A program made the translations under genes and the position numbers. The notes beneath the pieces are model-generated. The model had not been told where the DNA came from. It saw nothing but the letters and a program-made list of their open reading frames with translations, and did not search any database. A DNA stretch of 32,542 bases from Promethearchaeati archaeon (GTDB lineage: Archaea > Asgardarchaeota > Njordarchaeia > Njordarchaeales > Njordarchaeaceae). The stretch spans positions 1 to 32,542 of the forward strand of contig JALWRR010000005.1 of NCBI GenBank assembly GCA_026993975.1, in the 5' to 3' direction. Below, piece by piece: positions 24,163 through 30,424 of the stretch (position 1 is the stretch's first letter; every line of letters starts with the position of its first letter).

Positions 24163-25068
24163 ATGTTCTGGATAGGTCTAGCTTCTATAGGTTTATTCAG
24201 GGAGTTCGGTAAATTCGAGATAAAAGTATCAGATCTATCGAACATATATAACTACTTAGTGTTCGTGACATTTATACTGACTGGTGCACTCATGGCTTTC
24301 GGAGGATGGCTTGCTATTGGATATGAACTAGCTGGAGCGGCGATACCTAAGGTTTTTGCATCGCTGCATCAGCATGGGATCTTGCTTGTATGGGTAGGTT
24401 TTATTGGCACTCTTTTAAGTTTGGATTCTGGTGTCGGTGAGAAGTTCGGGAGGCTTGTATCCTATATCTACTTTGGTGGTGCATTGCTATACATAATTGG
24501 TATGCTTATGTTTAGTTTTTTCGTGAGCTTATGGATCATCCCAGTTTTAGGAGGGTTCATTAGTGGAGTTGGAGCTTTGATCACGTTATTAAATATACTT
24601 GGATTTAAGAGGGAGAGAGAATCAGGTTTCGTTGGATTCATTAGAATAGTGTTCGTTTTAATTTTCCTATGGTTAACCATCTATATCATGTACGGTTCCT
24701 GGTACTTTGGTTACCTCGTGACATTTGGAGGAGATAATGCCTCAGCAATATTAAGTAACTATAGCGCTAGCCCACATCTAAGTGTCCTTAAGACACTTCA
24801 CCAGAGAAATGCTGAGTGGAGTTTACTTGGAGCCATTATTCTTTACGCAGCATACAAATTTGGGTTCGAGGGAGAGAAAATAAATATTGTAGCTGGATTT
24901 ATAGTTCTAGCGCTTTTATCAGCTACGATTGGAGTTGGCCTATTTTATGGTGCACTAGTTCTGAAAACTGTGGGATTACCTATAGCGGCCATAGTGCTGA
25001 GACTTGGAGAATACGCCTTGGTAATATTAAGTATCTACTTGATATTTACAATCCCTAGAGTAAAATAA
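24163..25068 (+). CDS. Histidine-bearing multi-TM protein, C-terminal fragment (frameshifted)
   Basis: 301 residues are readable from ATG 24163, but the frame is open upstream to about 24120 and the first residues sit inside a helix, so this is better read as the continuation of the preceding fragment. About eight hydrophobic segments follow. Two further histidine motifs resemble the one in the N-terminal part: SLHQHGILLVWVGF (H69, H71) and TLHQRNAEWSLLGAII (H213). The three H-x2-H/H-Q patterns at helix starts suggest repeated haem or metal sites, loosely like the haem-copper oxidase/NO-reductase superfamily, though no firm signature of those is present. A possible quinol- or sulfur-linked redox role rests only on neighbours. 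Confidence 0.6.
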   Translation: MFWIGLASIGLFREFGKFEIKVSDLSNIYNYLVFVTFILTGALMAFGGWLAIGYELAGAAIPKVFASLHQHGILLVWVGFIGTLLSLDSGVGEKFGRLVSYIYFGGALLYIIGMLMFSFFVSLWIIPVLGGFISGVGALITLLNILGFKRERESGFVGFIRIVFVLIFLWLTIYIMYGSWYFGYLVTFGGDNASAILSNYSASPHLSVLKTLHQRNAEWSLLGAIILYAAYKFGFEGEKINIVAGFIVLALLSATIGVGLFYGALVLKTVGLPIAAIVLRLGEYALVILSIYLIFTIPRVK

Positions 25069-25069
25069 A

Positions 25070-25084
25070 TTTTCTTTTTTCTTT
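25070..25084 (+). terminator. T-rich terminator
   Basis: TTTTCTTTTTTCTTT directly after the stop at 25068; a typical archaeal U-rich terminator with no hairpin. Confidence 0.55.
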
Positions 25085-25091
25085 CAAATAA

Positions 25092-25099
25092 GTTAAATA
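25092..25099 (+). promoter_or_regulatory. TATA box for the MobA-like gene
   Basis: GTTAAATA is centred near 25096. Transcription is predicted near 25122, giving about 30 bases before ATG 25153. Confidence 0.4.
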
Positions 25100-25152
25100 G
25101 AGATATATGCCTTCTAACTTTCTATTTGATTCCTCATTTTTTCGTGGTCATT

Positions 25153-26127
25153 ATGAGGAGGAGTGTGATTGTTTTAGCTGGTGGTAAAGGATCTAGGTTC
25201 AATAGTTCTAGTAAGAATCCCGTAGATAAATTAATGGTAAGAATCAATAATAAGCCGATGATTTTCTGGGTTCTAGAAAAGGTTTCAGGTTTATTTGAAG
25301 AGGTGATTCTATCTACTAGTAGTGCTAGAGCTAAAGCTTATAGAGAGTTAATTGGTTCTAGAGATATTAAGATAGTTATAGATAAGCCTATTGGTTGTGA
25401 TGGCCCCCTACTTGGAATAGCTTCTAGTTCTCGATATTTGGAGGGTGAGGTCACACTGATTATTCCAGGTGACATGCCTTTCATTAATCCAGAATCATTG
25501 GTTAGAATGGTGTTTCTGCTGGGTGAACACGATGTTCTCGTTCCTTTATGGAGAAATGGTCTAACTGAGAACTTATTATTTAGTGCTAAATCAAGCTATC
25601 TAAGAGAGATTAGTTATTACCTTTGCTCTAAGGGTTACTGGGGTCCAAGCGGTATTATTAGGGCTTCATCAGATTCTTATTTAGTTAGTTTAGAGAAGAT
25701 TTTTCAGGATCCAATTGAACTAGTTAACATTAATACTTACGAAGATCTAGCTAATCCTAGATTAAGAGAAATTCAAGGGGAAGGGGATATAGTGCTTAAA
25801 AGGTATCTTCCAGCTATAAGTGATAGTGGCGATGTAAGGGATTTAACCAGAGAGTTAGAAAATAGAGATAATCTTTTTCTTCTAGCACTGGCATATTACT
25901 CGCTAGGAGTACGCGGTAACGATGATGCATTGCTGAGAAGTGCAGAGATTTTCGGGATTGAGGGTGAATTCTACTTGGAGAGGGGGATTCATGGCTTAGC
26001 TTCACTCGCATATAAAGATGCTGGAATAGTACTAGAGAATTCTAAGTATGCTTCTATTTCGGAAAAATATTATGAGAAATCTAGGTCAATTTTAAGGGTT
26101 CTTAATCTTACTCCTGGTAAACATTAA
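25153..26127 (+). CDS. MobA-like nucleotidyltransferase with C-terminal helical-repeat domain
   Basis: 324 residues from ATG 25153; TTG 25126 is an in-frame alternative. The N-terminal ~210 residues have the NTP-transferase fold of MobA/CobY/IspD-like enzymes: LAGGKGSRF (8-16), K26 (PVDKLMV), CDGPLLGI (82-89) and the metal site GDMPF (106-110, D107). It would join GTP or CTP to a phosphorylated small molecule, such as molybdopterin, cobinamide phosphate or a polyol phosphate. Unlike MobA (about 200 residues), it carries about 110 extra residues of paired helices (LFLLALAYYSLGVRG, SLAYKDAGIVLENSKYASISEKYYEKSRSIL) resembling TPR-like repeats. That fusion may dock a partner protein. The substrate is undecided, so no symbol is given. 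It converges with pgiA, 36 bases apart. Confidence 0.75.
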   Translation: MRRSVIVLAGGKGSRFNSSSKNPVDKLMVRINNKPMIFWVLEKVSGLFEEVILSTSSARAKAYRELIGSRDIKIVIDKPIGCDGPLLGIASSSRYLEGEVTLIIPGDMPFINPESLVRMVFLLGEHDVLVPLWRNGLTENLLFSAKSSYLREISYYLCSKGYWGPSGIIRASSDSYLVSLEKIFQDPIELVNINTYEDLANPRLREIQGEGDIVLKRYLPAISDSGDVRDLTRELENRDNLFLLALAYYSLGVRGNDDALLRSAEIFGIEGEFYLERGIHGLASLAYKDAGIVLENSKYASISEKYYEKSRSILRVLNLTPGKH

Positions 26128-26163
26128 GCTAATTATACATCATTTCACTACGTGGTAAGATTA

Positions 26164-26733
26164 TTACCTAGTGTAATTCGGGTTATCAATTATTTTTACT
26201 TCACCATTTTCCTGAACCACGATCTTGCTGAAGCCCTTCAGTTTTATGTCTCCATAATTATGCCCAGCATCTGATGGATAAATGGCTAGGAAGATTAATG
26301 GTTTATCACCAATATTCACAGCTCTGTGCGCGTGGTATGGAGGTACGTATATAACTGAGTTAGGCTCTATTTTAACTATTTTTGTTTCCCCATTTTTATC
26401 CATTATTAACATTAATCCCGTGCCCGACAACCCAACGTAAACCTCCGCTCTATCCTCCTTCTCATGGAAATGACCCTTAGTCATGTAGAACTCTCTCCCA
26501 ATTTTCCCTGGGTATAATATGGTCGTGGCGAATGATAAGTTACCGTCCTGCCTCTCTGTTTCGTAAGCATAGACCTCGTATATAATAGGGTCACTTCTTA
26601 TTAATATTTCTTTGACAGCTGATTTATCGTAGTAGAAGTCCTTCATGTCACTTAGCTTTCTAACGATTTTCTTAGTGAATCTGCTTAGTTCCCCTGATCC
26701 AAGATTGATTCTTATTCCATCCATAATTCTCAT
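26164..26733 (-). CDS. pgiA: Cupin-type phosphoglucose isomerase
   Basis: Converts glucose-6-phosphate to fructose-6-phosphate in the archaeal modified Embden-Meyerhof pathway or gluconeogenesis; cytoplasmic and metal-dependent. From ATG 26733 the protein is 189 residues, the length of the Pyrococcus furiosus enzyme, and the metal ligands fall at the same numbers: H88 and H90 (KGHFHEKEDRAEVY), E97 and H136 (VIYVPPYHAHRAVN). The tail FLAIYPSDAGHNYGDI plus GFSKIVV is diagnostic. This agreement, and GAGGTG 9 bases upstream, support ATG 26733 over GTG 26745. It is unrelated to the classical PGI fold. The gene is divergent from the ABC transporter operon. TATAATTAAT-like bases near 26763-26772 may be its promoter. 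Confidence 0.95.
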   Translation of the reverse strand: MRIMDGIRINLGSGELSRFTKKIVRKLSDMKDFYYDKSAVKEILIRSDPIIYEVYAYETERQDGNLSFATTILYPGKIGREFYMTKGHFHEKEDRAEVYVGLSGTGLMLIMDKNGETKIVKIEPNSVIYVPPYHAHRAVNIGDKPLIFLAIYPSDAGHNYGDIKLKGFSKIVVQENGEVKIIDNPNYTR

Positions 26734-26858
26734 TTGTGTTAGCACCTCTAGGAATCATGGAGATTAATTATAGATTGTTTAGACGCAATAAAAATATTTT
26801 TAGTTATGAAGGAATTATTAAGCAAAAGGAAATCAGCATCATTATAGATGTGATTTAT

Positions 26859-27560
26859 ATGCCTAAGGTATCCTTGGTAAGTAAAGAGGAGTTATCTCGG
26901 TTGAAGAATGAGAGATTAGTGGTTCGAGATATCAGTAAGCGTTTTGATAACAAGGTTATTCTACGTAAGATAACGTTTTCTATTAATCCAGGGGAAATAC
27001 TCATTATTGTGGGTCCATCAGGAAGCGGTAAATCAACCCTACTTAAGATACTATGTAGGTTAATTGAACCTGATTCGGGTCAAATCAAGTTGGGTAGCAT
27101 CAATATCTTGGAGCAAGATGTCTTATTTGTGAGAAGGATCTTGACATATGTTGCTCAGATACCAGTTATGTTTGAGGGTACGGTGCGAGATAACTTGCTT
27201 TTAGCACCTAGATATCTCGGATTGCACGTTAGTGAAGATGAATTAGTTAAGATTATTGAGGAGGTTGGTTTGAATAAATCCTTCCTTGATATGATTGCTG
27301 ATAATTTATCTGTGGGAGAGAAACAGAGGGTTGCTTTAGCTAGAGCACTATTGCTAGATCCATTAATCCTCCTATTAGATGAACCGACATCCCATCTAGA
27401 TCCAGAGAACACAAGGATTCTGGAGGACTTAATAATAAGTCTCAACAAGAGGAGGGAGAAAACTTTCCTCATTGTTACCCATGATTATAATCAAGCTAAG
27501 AGATTGGGAGATAGAGTGTTAAGACTTGATAACGGTGAGTTAAAGGAGTTTAAGGTGTGA
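26859..27560 (+). CDS. fetA: FetA-like ABC transporter ATP-binding protein
   Basis: 233 residues from ATG 26859. The frame is open further upstream to 26736, but that stretch covers the promoter region and the pgiA start, has no family similarity, and is better left out. ATP-binding motifs are in order: Walker A GPSGSGKST (52-60), Q-loop Q100, signature LSVGEKQR (150-157, valine for the usual glycine), Walker B LILLLDEP (169-176), and H-loop H208. Its partner gene for an UPF0014/FetB permease starts 6 bases after the stop. In E. coli the FetAB pair exports iron and protects from oxidative stress; here the cargo is inferred. Use of the family name rests on the pairing. Confidence 0.82.
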   Translation: MPKVSLVSKEELSRLKNERLVVRDISKRFDNKVILRKITFSINPGEILIIVGPSGSGKSTLLKILCRLIEPDSGQIKLGSINILEQDVLFVRRILTYVAQIPVMFEGTVRDNLLLAPRYLGLHVSEDELVKIIEEVGLNKSFLDMIADNLSVGEKQRVALARALLLDPLILLLDEPTSHLDPENTRILEDLIISLNKRREKTFLIVTHDYNQAKRLGDRVLRLDNGELKEFKV

Positions 27561-27566
27561 TCTTAA

Positions 27567-28352
27567 ATGTATCAATTAATGATCGATAAGCTAATAGGTA
27601 TAATCGCACTAGTTTTCGCTCTTTTGACGTATCTAAAATTAAGAGCTTTTAAGGTTGAGAAAGAGCTTGCATTAGCTGTTGTTAGAGCAATAATACAGTT
27701 AATGACAATAGCATTCTTTCTCGGAATCATAATCAGTATCGATAATCCAATTTACACAATATCTGTTTTAGCATTCATGATAATGTTTGCCGCTTATATC
27801 GCTAAAAGCAAGGTAATTAAGGTTCCAGGGCTATATGAACCAGCAGTAATCGGGATTCTTGTGGGATCTACATTAACAATAATTTACACGGTTTTCGCTA
27901 ATATATTCCCATTACAAGCAAGGTTCATAATCCCATTTGGAAGCATGGTCATAGCTAACGCGATGAACTCTACGGCTCTAGCTCTAAACAGATATATTAG
28001 TGAGATAAAATCACACATGGATTTAATTGAATCAAAATTAGCTCTAGCTCTACCAGTGGATATAGCTAGTAAGCCTCATATTAGGGAGAGTGTGAGAGCA
28101 AGCTTAATACCCGCTATCAGTACGTTGGAGTCTCTAGGATTAGTATGGATTCCTGGAACTATGAGCGGTATGATTCTAGGTGGGGCTGATCCAATTTGGG
28201 CTGCGCAATACCAATTATTCGTATCCTTCTCCATACTGTTTGGGGATGCTATAGCTAGTGTTATAGCTATATACATGGCTACGAGAGTCATTTTCACAAA
28301 GACTCACACGTTTAGTGAAAGATTTATCCTAAGTGTAAGAAATATTCGATGA
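27567..28352 (+). CDS. fetB: FetB-like permease (UPF0014 family)
   Basis: A 261-residue protein with about seven transmembrane helices, equal in length to the E. coli protein. The family block FGSMVIANAMNSTALALNR (124-142), the following acidic ESKLALALP, then VRASLIPAISTLESLGLVWIPGTMSGMILGGADP, and the end AQYQLFVSFSILFGDAIASV are all present. It forms the membrane channel for the FetA-like ATPase, from which it is separated by 6 bases; GGTG precedes ATG 27567. The cargo is probably a transition metal (iron in characterised members). No periplasmic binding protein is nearby, which fits an exporter. Confidence 0.85.
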   Translation: MYQLMIDKLIGIIALVFALLTYLKLRAFKVEKELALAVVRAIIQLMTIAFFLGIIISIDNPIYTISVLAFMIMFAAYIAKSKVIKVPGLYEPAVIGILVGSTLTIIYTVFANIFPLQARFIIPFGSMVIANAMNSTALALNRYISEIKSHMDLIESKLALALPVDIASKPHIRESVRASLIPAISTLESLGLVWIPGTMSGMILGGADPIWAAQYQLFVSFSILFGDAIASVIAIYMATRVIFTKTHTFSERFILSVRNIR

Positions 28353-28383
28353 TTACTATTGCTCTTTTAGCGTGTTAAAAGAA

Positions 28384-28403
28384 TTCTTTCTTTTTCTCTT
28401 TTT
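28384..28403 (+). terminator. T-rich terminator after fetB
   Basis: A pyrimidine run, TTCTTTCTTTTTCTCTTTTT, about 32 bases after the fetB stop. It fits U-rich archaeal termination and isolates the next promoter. Confidence 0.5.
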
Positions 28404-28432
28404 ATGCATAGGGATAGATTTGGTCAGGAATT

Positions 28433-28472
28433 AAAAGCGAAAAATTTTTAAAGGCTTCGGGTATTTTCCCGC
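28433..28472 (+). promoter_or_regulatory. Strong BRE/TATA promoter with GC palindrome at the start region
   Basis: AAAAGCGAAAAATTTTTAAA gives a BRE-like GCGAAAA and TATA box TTTTTAAA (28445-28452), among the best matches in the window. A start near 28474 is predicted, with a 48-base leader. A short inverted repeat, CGGG-TATTTT-CCCG (28458-28471), sits between box and start, where a bound repressor would block polymerase. Confidence 0.5.
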
Positions 28473-28510
28473 ATACTATCTATATACATATAATAGAGAA
28501 GAGAATTATG

Positions 28511-28516
28511 GGTGAT
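28511..28516 (+). promoter_or_regulatory. Canonical GGTGAT Shine-Dalgarno
   Basis: GGTGAT lies 5 bases before ATG 28522 and matches the anti-SD of archaeal 16S rRNA. It fixes the start of the small downstream gene. Confidence 0.65.
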
Positions 28517-28521
28517 TATAA

Positions 28522-28857
28522 ATGGGAATAATAAGAATCAGAGCGATTGGAAAGGAATTAAAAGCAATTAAGTATGATTCAAGTGATGATGTGGACAAGG
28601 TAATTGACTACGCATCGTTCATAATAACTAATGCTTCATACACACTGTTCAATGGCGAATGCATAGTACGTATTAACGGCAAAGAAGTTGCTAGTGAAGA
28701 TGAGTTAAGATCCTCAATAAGGAGATACATCAGGGATAATGAAGACATTCTTGTTGAGATCCAGGCAATGCGAAGAGAGATAGTGAGCAAGAGATTACCA
28801 AGCGAGATCGTTTTGCATGCAACAAGTATAACACCGCCTGCTATGATTCAGAGATAG
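28522..28857 (+). CDS. Small conserved-looking soluble protein, unknown
   Basis: A 111-residue protein that I do not recognise. It has no transmembrane helix or signal peptide. The pattern is strand-rich at the start (IIRIRAIGKELKAIKY), then a helix (DDVDKVIDYASFIITNA), a hairpin (GECIVRINGKEVA), a helix (DELRSSIRRYIRDN), the strand DILVEIQAMRREI, and a tail ending TPPAMIQR. One cysteine (C47) is present and overall charge is balanced. A strong promoter and an ideal Shine-Dalgarno argue that it is well expressed, as expected of a housekeeping or regulatory protein. It stands alone between the FetB and MFS genes, each with its own signals. Nothing supports a specific function. Confidence 0.6.
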   Translation: MGIIRIRAIGKELKAIKYDSSDDVDKVIDYASFIITNASYTLFNGECIVRINGKEVASEDELRSSIRRYIRDNEDILVEIQAMRREIVSKRLPSEIVLHATSITPPAMIQR

Positions 28858-28870
28858 TTCTTTATAAACA

Positions 28871-28878
28871 TTAAATAA
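28871..28878 (+). promoter_or_regulatory. TATA box for the MFS gene
   Basis: TTAAATAA is centred near 28875, about 29 bases before ATG 28904, so the mRNA would be leaderless or nearly so. Confidence 0.4.
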
Positions 28879-28903
28879 TTTTTATTATTCAATTTAATTG
28901 AGG

Positions 28904-30424
28904 ATGAATATAGAGTTGAGTAAGCTTTCTTCTCGTCTAGGGACTAATTCTCTGGACAGATCTTTATTTTTCCTTAAACTAGACGCGATTTTTAGTCAGT
29001 CAATGGGGCTGTTAATAAGCAGTATCTTTATAACTCCTTTATTACTTTCGCATGGAGCTGCATTACTTTTCATAGGTTTCTTCTCAGTAATCATATATTT
29101 ATCCAGTTTAGCTCAATTATTATCCCTGCAACTCTTATATAAATTCAATAAACCTAAAACCATATGCGTGCTATCCAGTTTACTTGCTCGTCTAACTCTA
29201 TTGTCACTCGGTTTACTGCTAGTAATATATATGTCTCTTTCACCAGTATTCATCCTAACAACTTTTCTCTTATTTTACGTATTATCAAACATCTCGTCTA
29301 TGGCTTTTAGTTACTGGATGTATTATCTAGTACCGAGTGATATCAGGGGGAGATTCTTTGCTTCTAGAATGAGGATAGCTTTAATAGTGGCTAATATGGT
29401 AGCATTAAGCTTGACACTATACCTTCAGTTTATACCCGTGAACAATAGCTTGCAGTTATATAACTATTTCCCGTTAATCTCAAGCATTATTGGTCTATTC
29501 GGATTGTTTTTCCTTTATCGAGTTGATAATGTTAAATCTGCTAATATAGCGAGGTTATCTCTCCGCACAGTTAGAAACCTACTAAAGATAAGCACGATGA
29601 GAAGGCATACTAGATCCATTTTTCTCTTATACTTCGCTATAAGTGCGGTTTTACCATTCTACACATACTACTTATTGGTGAGGTTAGGGCTAGATATGTT
29701 ATCCATAGTAGCTCTCAACACTTTATCTCAGATCCTCTTGATACTGTTCGTAAAGGAGTGGGGTAATCTAATAGATCGCTTCGGAGTTAAACCGGTTCTA
29801 AGATTGAATGCTTATCTATACATATTGACTTTCTTGATTTGGCCGTTCACAACGCTACCAGGTAGGTATTTTCTCAGTATTCCCCTTTTAATAATCATTT
29901 TCTCACTGATAGGTGTGACAACGGGAGGATTAAATCTATCAGCAAACTTAATATCATACAAATTGCTAAGGAAAGAGGATTCAGCATACGGAATAATGGT
30001 GAATAACGTATTTATATCCTTGGGAAGCTTATTAGGCTCTATATTTGGAACCATCCTATCAGAACCATTAAGCTATATGGAGCTCAGCTTAGTTTTCACG
30101 ATAAAACTACAGAAGGTGAATCACTACTTTTTAATAGATATATCTGGACTAGACTTCTTATTCATAATAGCAGCTATAATTGGGTTTATTTCCCTAAAAC
30201 AATTCAGGAGATATAGAGTTATTGATGAGGAGGATGAGGAGAAAAAATACGTAGAGTTAATAGTTGGGTTAAGGAGGTACATAAATAATTATAGGGGTCT
30301 CGTCACGGTGTTAATTGAGAATGGCGTTAAGAGAATAGAGAGAACAATCTATAGCGCGAGAAAAATAAGAATAAATGAAAAATCAAGAAATAGAGGGAGC
30401 CTAAGAAATGATTTATGGAAATAG
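28904..30424 (+). CDS. MFS-type permease with charged C-terminal tail
   Basis: About 506 residues with 11-12 hydrophobic segments in two halves, in the order of Major Facilitator proteins. A helix-joining loop with YLVPSDIRGRFFASRMR (after TM4) and GNLIDRFGVKPVLR, a match to the MFS loop 8-9 motif (G-x-x-x-D-R-x-G), support the family. A link of basic residues (RLSLRTVRNLLKISTMRRH) joins the halves. The last ~65 residues are soluble and highly charged (EEDEEKKYVELI, then RKIRINEKSRNR). The substrate is unknown. The start could be TTG 28898 or ATG 28904; the latter fits a leaderless mRNA. The stop overlaps the end of the convergent pyrophosphatase 2 gene by 12 bases. Confidence 0.78.
   Translation: MNIELSKLSSRLGTNSLDRSLFFLKLDAIFSQSMGLLISSIFITPLLLSHGAALLFIGFFSVIIYLSSLAQLLSLQLLYKFNKPKTICVLSSLLARLTLLSLGLLLVIYMSLSPVFILTTFLLFYVLSNISSMAFSYWMYYLVPSDIRGRFFASRMRIALIVANMVALSLTLYLQFIPVNNSLQLYNYFPLISSIIGLFGLFFLYRVDNVKSANIARLSLRTVRNLLKISTMRRHTRSIFLLYFAISAVLPFYTYYLLVRLGLDMLSIVALNTLSQILLILFVKEWGNLIDRFGVKPVLRLNAYLYILTFLIWPFTTLPGRYFLSIPLLIIIFSLIGVTTGGLNLSANLISYKLLRKEDSAYGIMVNNVFISLGSLLGSIFGTILSEPLSYMELSLVFTIKLQKVNHYFLIDISGLDFLFIIAAIIGFISLKQFRRYRVIDEEDEEKKYVELIVGLRRYINNYRGLVTVLIENGVKRIERTIYSARKIRINEKSRNRGSLRNDLWK

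Noticed and set aside
26736-26858. N-terminal extension of the FetA-like frame
   Set aside because: It overlaps the pgiA start and the promoter region, and has no ABC similarity; ATG 26859 gives the normal length.
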